This document shows positions 9,195 through 19,346 of a DNA stretch of 64,000 nt, one piece after another. A model generated the notes under the pieces. It had not been told where the DNA came from, did not search any database, and saw only the letters and a program-made list of their open reading frames with translations. The position numbers were made by a program, and so were the translations under genes. How positions within the stretch are numbered: position 1 is the stretch's first letter; every line of letters begins with the position of its first letter. Source of the stretch: Oceaniglobus indicus (GTDB taxonomy: Bacteria > Pseudomonadota > Alphaproteobacteria > Rhodobacterales > Rhodobacteraceae); the NCBI RefSeq assembly GCF_002751875.1, contig NZ_NMZM01000010.1, positions 1 to 64,000 of the forward strand. Reading direction: 5' to 3'.

Positions 9195-10040
9195 ATGACC
9201 ATGACCGACACCGCCCAGCCGCGTAAAACCCGCCTTGTCGTCGTGGCATTGATGCTGATCGGGCTGATCGCCGTGTCGGCTTGGGGCGCCGTCAGCTATC
9301 GCGACAACCCGCTGACCCGGCGCGCGCAAGACTATACCCAGACGGTCGCGACCACCGCGGCCGCCACGTATGTGACGCTCAGGACGCTGAATGCCTTCCT
9401 GTCCACCGCGCAGGAGCTTGAGGTCGGCGTCGGCTTCATTGCCTCGGGCTCGGCCCAACCGATGAAGGTGCTCGAGCCCATCGACGACACGATCGAACGC
9501 ATCGCGGGCCTGGTGTTCGGCATCATGGTGACGACGGGAATCCTGTCGGTCGCGCTGGGCCCGGTCAGTGCGGTGGGGTTCGGGATGATGGGCGCGGCGG
9601 CCGCGCTCTGGCTGGTGGCGAATATCGCGCGGGGGCGGGCACGGCCGCGCGCGTTGCCCCGGCGGCTGGCGTGGTATGGCGCGTTCCTGGGACTTGCGCT
9701 GCCCATCGCACTGGTCGGGGCATCACAACTGGCCGGTCACCTGACCGACAACACCTATGCCGTGAACCGCGCCGTGATTGCCGAGATCACCCAAAGCCTT
9801 GATGCCGAGACGCCGGGCGATGAGGGCGGCGGCTTTTCCCTCTCCATCGGTGCCATCGACGATTACCGCCAACTGGCCGTCAACGTCTGGAACCGGGCCG
9901 ACGACCTGATTTCGGCGCTGGTCGCCCTGCTGGCCGTGTTCGTGTTCAACATCTTCATTCTGCCGGGGATGCTGATCGGCGGGCTGTTCATGACGGTGCG
10001 GTATTTCGCGCGCGCCGCCCCCGCACATCCGGCCGGATGA
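9195..10040 (+). CDS. Membrane protein of unknown function
   Basis: The 281-residue product has predicted membrane segments near residues 14-33, 105-145, 160-180 and 235-265. A predicted soluble loop at 185-230 contains an acidic Gly-rich patch. No family motif is recognised. The start at 9195 follows CAGGGGACC; a second ATG lies two codons later. It stands alone between the flavin demethylase and the convergent Hsp20 operon. Confidence 0.7.
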   Translation: MTMTDTAQPRKTRLVVVALMLIGLIAVSAWGAVSYRDNPLTRRAQDYTQTVATTAAATYVTLRTLNAFLSTAQELEVGVGFIASGSAQPMKVLEPIDDTIERIAGLVFGIMVTTGILSVALGPVSAVGFGMMGAAAALWLVANIARGRARPRALPRRLAWYGAFLGLALPIALVGASQLAGHLTDNTYAVNRAVIAEITQSLDAETPGDEGGGFSLSIGAIDDYRQLAVNVWNRADDLISALVALLAVFVFNIFILPGMLIGGLFMTVRYFARAAPAHPAG

Positions 10041-10101
10041 TCGAGATCATCGTGCGTCATGACAGCACCCGACCGGCAGCCTTCGTAGCCGGGACCACAT
10101 G

Positions 10102-10132
10102 AAAAAGGCCCGGACACTTCGGTGTCCGGGCC
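10102..10132 (-). terminator. Strong terminator of the Hsp20-DUF1150 operon
   Basis: An 11-bp perfect stem (GGCCCGGACAC at 10107-10117, GTGTCCGGGCC at 10122-10132) closes a four-base loop. On the minus strand it is followed by five T residues (10106-10102), so it terminates the leftward operon. It lies 7 bases past the DUF1150 stop and may also stop rightward transcription from 9195. Confidence 0.9.
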
Positions 10133-10139
10133 CGTGAAA

Positions 10140-10388
10140 TCAGTGAACGCTGACCGGTGCCATGTCGTTCTGACGGGCAACGATGAATGCAAGCTGGCGA
10201 TCGCGCACAAGGGCCAATCGATCGCCCTCGGTGTTGTGGACCGCATAGATATGATCCAGTCCGGCGGCCTGCTCCTGAACATCGTCGGGCAGTTCGTCGA
10301 CCTTGACGGACCGGACATAGACGATGTTGTCCACACCGTCGTGCATCGGCATCTGTTGTTCGTTTTCCATTTCCCTTACCCCTTTCAT
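10140..10388 (-). CDS. DUF1150 small protein
   Basis: The 82-residue protein matches the DUF1150 family, with the conserved run RDRQLAFIVARQND close to the C-terminus. The function of the family is unknown. It often sits next to small heat-shock protein genes in Rhodobacteraceae. Its ATG overlaps the hsp20 stop by four bases (ATGA), which supports the longer start; a second candidate start is six codons in. It shares the heat-shock promoter of hsp20. Confidence 0.85.
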   Translation of the reverse strand: MKGVREMENEQQMPMHDGVDNIVYVRSVKVDELPDDVQEQAAGLDHIYAVHNTEGDRLALVRDRQLAFIVARQNDMAPVSVH

Positions 10389-10804
10389 GTCCGGCCCTTC
10401 GAGATTTCTATTGTTCGAACGACCGGTTCGGGCACCTCTCGGTTGAGATCAACGTGCAAGAGCCCGTTTTCGATCCGTGCACCGGCAATTTCGACACCGT
10501 CGGCCAGCACGAAGGTGCGCTGGAACTGACGGGCCGCGATACCGCGGTGCAGGAAAATCCTGTCATCGTCGCATTCGTCCTGACGGCCTCTGACCACCAG
10601 CTGGCGGTCCTCGACGGTGATCGACAGATCATCCTCGCCGAACCCGGCCACGGCCAACGTGATCCGGTATCCCGTCGCGCTGGTCTGTTCGATGTTATAG
10701 GGCGGATACCCGCCGGTATCTGATTTCGCCGTGCGCTCGACCAACCGTTCAAGCTGTTCGAACCCGAGCAGGAAGGGATGGGACCCCAAGGTCATCTTTG
10801 TCAT
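10385..10804 (-). CDS. Small heat-shock protein, Hsp20/IbpA type
   Basis: This is a 139-residue alpha-crystallin-type chaperone that binds unfolded proteins and prevents aggregation. The crystallin domain runs from about 35 to 130, with PPYNIEQTSATGYRITLAVAGF at the start of the fold and the conserved GLLHVDL strand near the end. The start at 10804 follows AAGGACG; a longer frame to 10867 has no ribosome site. It is co-transcribed with the DUF1150 gene, and a heat-shock sigma-factor promoter candidate lies at 10872-10900. Confidence 0.92.
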   Translation of the reverse strand: MTKMTLGSHPFLLGFEQLERLVERTAKSDTGGYPPYNIEQTSATGYRITLAVAGFGEDDLSITVEDRQLVVRGRQDECDDDRIFLHRGIAARQFQRTFVLADGVEIAGARIENGLLHVDLNREVPEPVVRTIEISKGRT

Positions 10805-10871
10805 CGACACGTCCTTCATGAAGCGACTGTGCTGTATAATTGCGGCCCCGTTATGGCGACCGTCCACAAGG

Positions 10872-10900
10872 ATATGGGTAACTTGTCGCGTATGTGCAAG
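10872..10900 (-). promoter_or_regulatory. Sigma-32 (RpoH)-type promoter of hsp20
   Basis: On the minus strand the sequence reads CTTGCAC-N14-ACCCATAT, close to the sigma-32 consensus CTTGAAA-N13/14-CCCCATNT. It lies 68 bases upstream of the hsp20 start, which fits the heat-shock role of the operon. Confidence 0.6.
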
Positions 10901-10983
10901 GTTGTCGGCGCTGCATGCTTGCGCTTGTCCGCAAACCCGCTAGCCTGCGGCAACCCCGGCGCATCGACGAAAGAACGTCCGAC

Positions 10984-11202
10984 ATGAATGCCTCTGCCAA
11001 GATGGAAACAGCCGAGATCCTGCGCATCAGGCTTGGCGTGTTGCAGCGCGAACACCGCGATCTGGACCTGGCAATCGCCGCCATCGAGGATCGGGGGTTG
11101 CCCGAACCGCTGACCATCCGGCGTCTGAAGAAACAGAAACTGGCCCTGAAGGACCGGATCGCGCGGATCGAGGACGAGCTGACCCCGGACATCATCGCCT
11201 GA
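10984..11202 (+). CDS. YdcH family (DUF465) small protein
   Basis: The 72-residue, mostly helical protein has the DUF465 signature: an LQREHRDLDLAI segment followed by RLKKQKLALKDRIARIE near the C-terminus. The family has no assigned function, although the predicted helical hairpin suggests protein binding. The start was chosen at the ATG after a GAACGTCCGAC leader, because the 30 residues upstream in the open frame do not resemble the family. Copy 1 of the dispersed GAGTATTT motif follows 15 bases downstream. Confidence 0.85.
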   Translation: MNASAKMETAEILRIRLGVLQREHRDLDLAIAAIEDRGLPEPLTIRRLKKQKLALKDRIARIEDELTPDIIA

Positions 11203-11216
11203 CGCAAAGGGCGGAT

Positions 11217-11238
11217 GAGTATTTGGAGCAAGAAAAAG
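11217..11238 (+). repeat. Dispersed motif, copy 1
   Basis: The 22-base element has the form GAGTATTT-N3-GCAAGAAAAAG with GGA as the variable triplet. It lies in the spacer between the DUF465 gene and purE. Further copies are at 28360, 29490 and 49920, with a degenerate one at 18078. Confidence 0.6.
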
Positions 11239-11397
11239 CGGGCGGTCCGCTTGCGGCCGCGCCGCTGTGGCACCCCCTTGCGCGCGAGCCGGAAGGTTTG
11301 CACGGCTCCGGACCGGGTGGGCTGAAGCCGCGCCGTTGACATTGCATTGCCAGATCCGGCAACCCCCCTATAGTGCCGCCGACAAAGAGGAGCGGGT

Positions 11398-11883
11398 ATG
11401 ACGATCGAGGTCGGGATAATCATGGGCAGCCAGTCGGACTGGCCGACGCTGCGGGCAGCGGCGGACCTGCTGGACGAACTGGCGATCGGCCACGATGCGC
11501 GGATCGTATCGGCCCACCGCACGCCCGACCGGCTTTGGGACTATGGCAGGACAGCGGTCGAGCGCGGGTTGAAGGTAATCATTGCCGGTGCGGGCGGTGC
11601 GGCACACCTGCCCGGGATGATGGCCAGCAAGACGCGGCTGCCGGTGATCGGCGTGCCGATCCGGACCCGGGCGCTGAGCGGGGTCGATTCGCTGTATTCC
11701 ATCGTCCAGATGCCGCGCGGATTTCCCGTGGCGACCATGGCCATCGGCGAGGCGGGCGCTGCGAATGCCGCCTTGATGGCCGCCGGGATTTTGGCGCTGA
11801 ACGATCCAGCACTGGCCGCCCGGCTGGACGACTGGCGCGCCGCCCTGTCGGCCTCGATTCCCGAAAGGCCGAGTGATGAGTGA
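11398..11883 (+). CDS. purE: N5-carboxyaminoimidazole ribonucleotide mutase PurE
   Basis: The 161-residue class I PurE converts N5-CAIR to CAIR in de novo purine synthesis, acting after PurK. The diagnostic motifs are present: GSQSDWPT at the N-terminus, SAHRTP with the catalytic His, and [11 protein letters not shown]. The length matches the family. An AGAGGAG ribosome site precedes the start. purK begins inside its last codons, so the two consecutive pathway enzymes are translationally coupled. Confidence 0.97.
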   Translation: MTIEVGIIMGSQSDWPTLRAAADLLDELAIGHDARIVSAHRTPDRLWDYGRTAVERGLKVIIAGAGGAAHLPGMMASKTRLPVIGVPIRTRALSGVDSLYSIVQMPRGFPVATMAIGEAGAANAALMAAGILALNDPALAARLDDWRAALSASIPERPSDE

Positions 11884-12949
11884 TGTCCTGCAGCCCGGCG
11901 CCGTGATCGGTATTCTCGGCGGTGGCCAACTGGGCCGGATGCTGGCCCTTGCCGCCGCCCGCCTGGGGTTCAAGGTCTGCGTCTATGACCCGGCCGGCGA
12001 TTGTCCGGCCAGCCACGTGTCGAACTTTCACGTCAGGGCAGGCTATGACGATGCGGATGCCCTGTACCGGTTTGCCGATGCCGTCGATGTCGTCACCTAT
12101 GAATTCGAGAACATCCCGACATCGGCCCTGGACCTGATCGAGGCGCAGCGCCCGATCCGCCCCGGCCGCGAGGCGCTGCGCGTGTCGCAGGATCGGCTGA
12201 CGGAAAAGACCTTTCTGAACGGCCTGGGCCTGGCGACGGCGCCCTTTGCGCCGGTGACCACCGCCGATGACTTGGACGCCGCCCTGGGCGCGATCGGCAC
12301 ACCATCGATTCTGAAGACGCGGCGCCTGGGCTATGACGGCAAGGGGCAGGCGCGGCTGCACGCCGCCGGTGACGCCGCCGACGCCCTGTCGGCCATGCAA
12401 GGCGCCGACGCGATCCTGGAAGGGTTCGTCGATTTCAGCCACGAGGTTTCCGTGATCGGCGCGCGGGGTATCGATGGGCAAGTCGCCTGTTTCGATCCGG
12501 GCGAGAACGTGCATCGCGATGGCATATTGCACACCACCACCCTGCCCGCGCGGCTGAGCACGGCGCAACTGACCGATGCCGTGTTGCTTGCCGGGCGCAT
12601 ACTGAATGCGCTGGACTATGTCGGGGTTCTGGGGGTCGAATTGTTCGTGACACCCGCGGGTCTGATCGTGAACGAGATCGCGCCGCGGGTGCACAACTCG
12701 GGCCATTGGACCCAGGACGGCTGCGTGATCGACCAGTTCGAACAGCACATCCGCGCCGTCGCCGGCTGGCCGCTGGGCGATGCGCGGCGCCACTCCGATA
12801 TCGTGATGACCAATCTGCTGGGCGATGACGTCGCACAGATCGCCGATCTGGCGCGTGATCCGGCCAATGCGATTCATCTCTATGGCAAGGCCGAGGCACG
12901 GACGGGCCGCAAGATGGCCCACGTCAACCGGTGGATCCGCCCTGCCTAG
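11876..12949 (+). CDS. purK: N5-carboxyaminoimidazole ribonucleotide synthase PurK
   Basis: The 357-residue ATP-grasp enzyme makes N5-CAIR from AIR, bicarbonate and ATP. The N-terminal [11 protein letters not shown] motif and the ATP-grasp lysine segment ([14 protein letters not shown]) are clear. The ATG at 11876 has a GAAAGG ribosome site; a GTG one codon earlier is possible. It overlaps purE by 8 bases. Its TAG stop shares the palindrome CTAG (12946-12949) with the stop of the convergent lipase-like gene. Confidence 0.97.
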   Translation: MSDVLQPGAVIGILGGGQLGRMLALAAARLGFKVCVYDPAGDCPASHVSNFHVRAGYDDADALYRFADAVDVVTYEFENIPTSALDLIEAQRPIRPGREALRVSQDRLTEKTFLNGLGLATAPFAPVTTADDLDAALGAIGTPSILKTRRLGYDGKGQARLHAAGDAADALSAMQGADAILEGFVDFSHEVSVIGARGIDGQVACFDPGENVHRDGILHTTTLPARLSTAQLTDAVLLAGRILNALDYVGVLGVELFVTPAGLIVNEIAPRVHNSGHWTQDGCVIDQFEQHIRAVAGWPLGDARRHSDIVMTNLLGDDVAQIADLARDPANAIHLYGKAEARTGRKMAHVNRWIRPA

Positions 12950-13638
12950 GGGTGCGAGCGGTCGAAACGGCCGTTCTTCAGGAAATATATCGCCTGCCGG
13001 ATGACTTCCGAGTTCATCATCATGAAGGTGTGGGTCACCGGCAGCACGATATGATCGTCCATCCCCTGCAGCCGCGTCGATTCGACCGACACCTTGCCGT
13101 CATCCGGCCCCGGGATCAGCCTGGAATACAGCGGGTTGAAGGATGAGCTTCCGGCAATCACGCCCAGTTCGAACCGCGGCAGGCCAAGGACATTGGGAAC
13201 CGAATCGGGATCGGTCCCAAGTTGCAGGCCGGCGGGTCCGTTCAACCATTCGAACGGCTCGAGGTCTCCGAACGCATCGACCAGTTCGGAGCCGTGATTT
13301 GGCGGCCCCATCATCACCACCCGCCCCATATGTGCCGGGCGATTGTCCTGCAGCCAGGCGCGCACCAGGATGCCGCCCATGGAATGGGTGATGAAATGCA
13401 CCCGCGCGTCGCCACAACGCGCCACGGCCTTGGGCAGGATGCGCGGCACCAGTTCGGCAATCGTCGCCTCGGTGGAGGGATACGAGGTGTTCACCACGGC
13501 ATATCCCGCGGTCCGCAACTGCCCCGCCAACACCGACATCGATCCCGCGCCGCGGGCCAGACCATGCAGCAGCACAACGCAATCGGCCCGCGCAAGGGCG
13601 GGCGTCAGCAGCAGGGCAAGGAGAAGGATCAAACGCAT
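12946..13638 (-). CDS. Exported alpha/beta hydrolase, lipase-like
   Basis: The 230-residue product has a short signal peptide ([18 protein letters not shown]) and an alpha/beta hydrolase fold of the lipase/PGAP1 type. The nucleophile elbow THSMGG contains the catalytic Ser, the oxyanion region is [13 protein letters not shown], and a late His lies in VTHTF. It probably cleaves an ester in the periplasm or medium, with unknown substrate. The start is set by the signal peptide, because no good ribosome site is visible. It converges on purK, sharing a CTAG double stop. Confidence 0.8.
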   Translation of the reverse strand: MRLILLLALLLTPALARADCVVLLHGLARGAGSMSVLAGQLRTAGYAVVNTSYPSTEATIAELVPRILPKAVARCGDARVHFITHSMGGILVRAWLQDNRPAHMGRVVMMGPPNHGSELVDAFGDLEPFEWLNGPAGLQLGTDPDSVPNVLGLPRFELGVIAGSSSFNPLYSRLIPGPDDGKVSVESTRLQGMDDHIVLPVTHTFMMMNSEVIRQAIYFLKNGRFDRSHP

Positions 13639-13714
13639 GGGGATGGGTATAGCGCATCCGGGCGGCGCCGCATCCCCTCTTGCGGCATCCCCGACGCAGC
13701 GGCACAGTGGGTGG

Positions 13715-14164
13715 ATGTCCCGTTCCCCCCGCCTTGCCGTCCGCGCGCTGCTTTTGCACGAGGATCGGCTGTTGCTGGTCAACGCCTTTCCCGGCCGGCA
13801 GAGCGATCTGTGGTGCGCGCCGGGCGGCGGGGTCGAAACCGGCGCATCCCTGCCCGACAACCTGAAACGCGAGATCTTCGAGGAAACCGGCCTGACCGTC
13901 GCCGTCGGAGCCCCGGCATTGGTCAACGAGTTTCACGAACCGCGGCGCGGCTTTCATCAGGTCGACGTCTATTTCCGCTGCACGCTGGTGGCGGGGGTGC
14001 TGGACGATGGGTGGCGCGACCCCGAAGGGGTCGTCAACCGGCGCCGGTGGGTCACCCGCGACGACATCCGCGCGCTGCGCTTCAAGCCGGACAGTTTGGC
14101 CGACGCGGCCTGGGCGGCGACCGGCGCGCCGCTCTACGATCCGCTGGAGCTTCTGGTGCGCTGA
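13715..14164 (+). CDS. Nudix hydrolase
   Basis: The 149-residue Nudix protein hydrolyses a nucleoside-diphosphate derivative of unknown identity. The Nudix box runs through [15 protein letters not shown] followed by REIFEETGL. The metal-binding REXXEE core is intact, but the first Glu of the consensus (Gx5E) is Ala. A longer open frame back to 13343 is antisense to the lipase-like gene and not real. It is divergent from that gene, with about 76 bases between them. Confidence 0.85.
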   Translation: MSRSPRLAVRALLLHEDRLLLVNAFPGRQSDLWCAPGGGVETGASLPDNLKREIFEETGLTVAVGAPALVNEFHEPRRGFHQVDVYFRCTLVAGVLDDGWRDPEGVVNRRRWVTRDDIRALRFKPDSLADAAWAATGAPLYDPLELLVR

Positions 14165-14245
14165 GTTTTGCGCGCCTCCCCCCGACACGGCGGCGGCCCG
14201 CATGAAAATGATCTAAGTCGGGCATCGCACCGGCCGAACGCAAAC

Positions 14246-14269
14246 GGGGGCGCCCTTTCGGACGCCCCC
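14246..14269 (-). terminator. Hairpin after groEL
   Basis: GGGGGCG (14246-14252) pairs with CGCCCCC (14263-14269) around a ten-base loop. It lies 27 bases past the groEL stop on the minus strand and is followed there by a short GTTTGC, so termination is likely but the T-run is weak. Confidence 0.65.
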
Positions 14270-14295
14270 GCGATGTCTCGCGAAGCCGGGCTGGC

Positions 14296-15972
<1,677 letters not shown>

Positions 15973-15998
15973 TCAGGGAAAGGGATCGACGACAGGCC

Positions 15999-16286
15999 TC
16001 AGGCGATGATGCCCAGGATGTCGGATTCCTTCATGATCAGAAGCTCTTCGCCATCCAGCGTGACTTCGGTGCCCGACCACTTGCCGAACAGGATCTTGTC
16101 ACCCGTCTTGACGCCCATCTCGATCAGCTCGCCATTGTCCTTGCGCGCACCGGCGCCACAGGCAACGACTTCACCTTCGGCAGGCTTCTCTTTCGCGTTG
16201 TCGGGGATGATAAGACCGCCCTTGGTCTTTTCTTCGCCTTCGACACGGCGAACCAGCACACGGTCATGCAGCGGTGTGAATGCCAT
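15999..16286 (-). CDS. groS: Co-chaperonin GroES (10 kDa)
   Basis: The 95-residue GroES forms the heptameric lid of GroEL. The mobile loop (around [17 protein letters not shown]) and the roof segment are recognisable, and the protein is full length. The start at 16286 follows AAGGAGCG; a frame extending to 16346 would run into the CIRCE element. It is the first gene of the groESL operon. Confidence 0.98.
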   Translation of the reverse strand: MAFTPLHDRVLVRRVEGEEKTKGGLIIPDNAKEKPAEGEVVACGAGARKDNGELIEMGVKTGDKILFGKWSGTEVTLDGEELLIMKESDILGIIA

Positions 16287-16319
16287 CTTTGAACGCTCCT
16301 TCGTTCGGGGTTGATAGGT

Positions 16320-16346
16320 TTGGCACTCACCCAAGGCGAGTGCCAA
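16320..16346 (-). promoter_or_regulatory. CIRCE element, HrcA operator of groESL
   Basis: TTGGCACTC-N9-GAGTGCCAA is a perfect 9-bp inverted repeat with the exact CIRCE spacing. It differs from the canonical TTAGCACTC/GAGTGCTAA by one compensated base pair. It lies 34 bases upstream of groES, just after the predicted transcription start, so HrcA binding would repress the operon. Confidence 0.95.
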
Positions 16347-16354
16347 CGAAAGGG

Positions 16355-16383
16355 CATCTAGTGAGCGTCACCGGATGTGTCAA
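16355..16383 (-). promoter_or_regulatory. Sigma-70 promoter of groESL
   Basis: On the minus strand TTGACA (16383-16378) and TAGATG (16360-16355) are separated by exactly 17 bases. The predicted start site falls at or just before the CIRCE element. The -35 hexamer is a perfect consensus match. Confidence 0.8.
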
Positions 16384-16497
16384 CAGGATTGAAGCGTGAT
16401 CCCGATCGCTTTGTGCCGATCGCAAGGGTCCATTAACATCCCGGCGCTAAGACAGACCTGCCGGCCCTGTCGCCCGGCGCTGCCCCCGGTTCGCGCA

Positions 16498-17985
16498 ATG
16501 TCGAAATCACCCGCCCCTGCCGCCCCAGACGACACCGTCGCCGCAATGCCGAACGCGACCCGGCACTTCGCGGATCTCGTCTTGGAACACACGACCGATG
16601 CGATCCTGTTCACCGATCCCGACGATACCGTCGTCTGGGTGAACGAAGGCTTCGTGCGGATGTATGGCTATCGCCTGGGCGACTTCGCGGGAAAGCGGCC
16701 CGAAGACCTGTTGAACGCCCCCGATACCGATCCGGCCGTGACCGCACAGGTCCTGCGCGCCCTCCGTGAACGGCGACCGCTGCAGGTCGAACTGCTGAAC
16801 ATGCGGAAATCCGGCAACCCGGTATGGGTCGAGAAAAAGCTGATCCCGCTGTTCGACGCCACGGGGCGGCACATCCACAACATGTCGATTTCGCGCGACA
16901 TCACCGAACGCAAGGCGATGGAAGCGAACGCCTTGGAAATGACCGAGGCCGAAGCCCACCGACAGCACGAACGCCGCCTTCTCAGCCAGATCAGCGAATG
17001 GCTCTACTCTGCCAAGTCGCTGGATGAACTGCTGATGGTGGTCAAGAAATCGATGCAGACCCTCCTGCCCGAAGCCGAGGGACAGCTGTATATCTATTCG
17101 AACCTGCGCGACACGCTTGAACTGGCGACTCGCTGGGGCGATGGCCAGGCCCATGATCACATCGGCGCCGAGGATTGCTGGGCCCTGCGCCGCGGGCGCG
17201 CCTATGCGTTCGGCACGAAAGCCATCGAATTTGCCTGCTCTCATGTCGCGGGCGAAGAGGCGCCATATTTCTGTTTGCCGATCATCGCTCACGGCCAGAC
17301 GATCGGCCTTCTGCATCTCTGCTTTTCCGCCTTCGACCGATCCATGGTGTCGCGCGAATCGATCCAGACATTCGTCCAGCAACGCTGGCAGGTCGGTCTG
17401 CTCTGCGCCGAGCAGATCAGCCTCGCGGTCGCCAACGTCCAGCTTCGCCATGAACTACAGGATCAATCCATGCGCGATCCGCTGACCAACCTTTGGAACC
17501 GCCGATGGTTCATGGAGGCGTCGCAACGTGAGCTGAACCGCGCCCGCTCGACCGCCGGGGCGCTCTCGATCGTGTCGTTCGACGTCGATCACTTCAAGAC
17601 GTTCAACGATGCCCATGGTCATGACGCGGGCGATCATGTCCTGCGCGAAGTCGCCATGCTGCTCGACGTCCAGTTCACCGGCGCCTGCGCACCGGCCCGG
17701 ATCGGCGGCGAGGAATTCGTCGCCCTCTGTCCCGGCCTGTCACTCGCCGATGCGACCCGGGCCGCGGAACGGTTCATCGAATCGCTGGCGGTCCTCGAAC
17801 TGGCCCATGGCGGCACCGTCCTGCCCCGAATCACGGCCTCGGCCGGTGTGGCCGCCTTCCCCGAAGATGGCGACAAGGTTGACCGACTGATGAAAGTTGC
17901 CGACGAGGCGCTGTATCGCGCCAAGGAACAGGGCCGCAATCGCGTGATTGCCAGCAACCATTCTGCCCCGCGCAAGGTTGCCTGA
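16498..17985 (+). CDS. Diguanylate cyclase with PAS and GAF sensor domains
   Basis: The 495-residue soluble protein makes cyclic di-GMP from GTP. A PAS domain with PAC segment covers about residues 20-145, a GAF domain about 165-310, and a GGDEF domain about 325-485. The active-site loop reads GGEEF and the metal-binding FDVDHFKTFND is intact, so it should be active. The RxxD inhibitory site expected five residues before GGEEF reads TGAC, suggesting no product inhibition there. It has no membrane segment. The start is uncertain; an ATG at 16546 is possible. Confidence 0.88.
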   Translation: MSKSPAPAAPDDTVAAMPNATRHFADLVLEHTTDAILFTDPDDTVVWVNEGFVRMYGYRLGDFAGKRPEDLLNAPDTDPAVTAQVLRALRERRPLQVELLNMRKSGNPVWVEKKLIPLFDATGRHIHNMSISRDITERKAMEANALEMTEAEAHRQHERRLLSQISEWLYSAKSLDELLMVVKKSMQTLLPEAEGQLYIYSNLRDTLELATRWGDGQAHDHIGAEDCWALRRGRAYAFGTKAIEFACSHVAGEEAPYFCLPIIAHGQTIGLLHLCFSAFDRSMVSRESIQTFVQQRWQVGLLCAEQISLAVANVQLRHELQDQSMRDPLTNLWNRRWFMEASQRELNRARSTAGALSIVSFDVDHFKTFNDAHGHDAGDHVLREVAMLLDVQFTGACAPARIGGEEFVALCPGLSLADATRAAERFIESLAVLELAHGGTVLPRITASAGVAAFPEDGDKVDRLMKVADEALYRAKEQGRNRVIASNHSAPRKVA

Positions 17986-18077
17986 GCCGTGACAGCCCCG
18001 GCTGCCAGCCATCGCATTCCTGACTCGGGCGGACCCGGCAACACCGCCCCCGTCCTGTCCGGCTGCCAACCTTCCGG

Positions 18078-18130
18078 CTTCTTACCGACCGAAATACTCC
18101 CGCCGGAGGCTCCCGCCGGAGGCTCCCGCC
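18078..18130. repeat. Degenerate dispersed-motif copy joined to a 13-bp tandem repeat
   Basis: Bases 18078-18099 resemble the reverse of the dispersed motif (AAATACTC kept, the A/T-rich arm changed to CTTCTTACC). From 18097 the 13-base unit CTCCCGCCGGAGG is repeated 2.6 times to 18130, with identical units. The element fills the spacer between the diguanylate cyclase gene and the convergent DUF2750 gene. Confidence 0.55.
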
Positions 18131-18168
18131 CCAACGTTCCGCGCGTCGCCCGATCCGGCACGCCTGCT

Positions 18169-18558
18169 TCAAACCCGCTGGCGTTCTTCTTCCAGGGTCG
18201 TGATGAACGTCTCGGCGCCGCATTCGCGGAAGGCCCCGTCGGCGCCGGGGCAGACCGCGATCTTGATGGCGGCATCCGCCAGATCCCACAGCCATTCCGC
18301 GCGGAAGGTTTCGATCTCCATCTCGGACGCCATCGCACCCGGGTGGTTCAGATCCGCCATGGCCTGTGCCAATCCGCGATCCGGCCAGACCGGCAGGTAT
18401 TCGAAGCCGTCGGGCGACACCGGCATCAAGACGCCATCGTCACCCTGGATCACCCACATCCGATCGTGTTCGGCAATGCGCGCAAGCGAGAACCAGTACC
18501 GGTCCTCGGGATCCAGCCCCAGAACCTCTGCCATCCGCGCCGCGTCCATGTCAGCCAT
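18169..18558 (-). CDS. DUF2750-like protein
   Basis: The 129-residue protein resembles the DUF2750 family, whose pattern of aromatic strands is visible in RYWFSLARIAEHDRMWVI and in the LPVWPD segment. No enzymatic residues can be assigned and the function is unknown. The ATG at 18558 follows AAGGACAC and overlaps the end of the DUF2161 gene by eight bases, so the two are co-translated and probably work together. Confidence 0.7.
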   Translation of the reverse strand: MADMDAARMAEVLGLDPEDRYWFSLARIAEHDRMWVIQGDDGVLMPVSPDGFEYLPVWPDRGLAQAMADLNHPGAMASEMEIETFRAEWLWDLADAAIKIAVCPGADGAFRECGAETFITTLEEERQRV

Positions 18559-19222
18559 CCCCGTGTCCTTCCTGTGCCGCTGCTGCCCGCCCATTCGGCG
18601 TCAGCGTGTAAACGCCGGTCGAAACCCGTTCGAACCAGCCGTAATGATCGTCGGCCATCAGCCGCGTCGCCCGCTCGACCCCGGTCGCCGCCGCGACCAC
18701 CGCGCCCTTGGCCGCGCCCGCCCGCAGGTATCGCGCACAGGCCAATGCATCCTGGCGATAGGCCGTCACCACGCCGACACGCGTCGACCCGCCGACGTTC
18801 GGATCGCCCGTCCGCCGCGCGAATTCGCGCAACAGGCGCCCCAGGCGCGGTTTTTGCGGGCGCGGACGATAGGGCGCCGGATCGCAGTGCACCTCGATCA
18901 GCCCGTCCCGCAAACGCACGCTGAGAAATCCCAGCCCGAGCCGGCGGCAAAGCGCGGTGTTGTCCTTCACCGCCCGCCCGCCGGCCCGCCCCTTGCCGCG
19001 CGGCACCGCCAGGTACACCCAATCGCTCAGGCCCTGGCGGGCGATTCCCTGGTGCACCAGCGACAGGGTGAATCCGGTCTTCAGCTCGACGAACACCGGG
19101 TCTTCATCGCCGCGCACCGCCATCACGTCGGCCGGACCGACCTCGGCCTTCACCTCGTATCCCTGCCCTTCCAGAAAGGTCTTCACGGGCGCGTAAAGTT
19201 CGGTTTCCTTCGGACGGGTCAT
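18551..19222 (-). CDS. DUF2161 protein, putative PD-(D/E)XK nuclease-like fold
   Basis: The 223-residue protein matches DUF2161, assigned to the PD-(D/E)XK phosphodiesterase superfamily. The signature is visible as GPADVMAV (Asp) followed by VFVELK (ExK) near residues 30-48. A C-terminal winged-helix-like part (about 150-210) may bind DNA. The natural substrate is unknown. The start at 19222 (MTRPKETELY) fits the family; the frame upstream begins only with TTG. It is followed directly by the DUF2750-like gene. Confidence 0.75.
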   Translation of the reverse strand: MTRPKETELYAPVKTFLEGQGYEVKAEVGPADVMAVRGDEDPVFVELKTGFTLSLVHQGIARQGLSDWVYLAVPRGKGRAGGRAVKDNTALCRRLGLGFLSVRLRDGLIEVHCDPAPYRPRPQKPRLGRLLREFARRTGDPNVGGSTRVGVVTAYRQDALACARYLRAGAAKGAVVAAATGVERATRLMADDHYGWFERVSTGVYTLTPNGRAAAAQEGHGDG

Positions 19223-19346
19223 GGCGTCGCTGATAGCGCGGGTGGCGGTCGCAAGCCAGTCGCGAAAATCCGCTTTCGGCTCGGGTGACAACCGCCCCGC
19301 ACCTGCCTATAAGGCGCGGACCTTCTGCAACACAGGATCGTGACGC

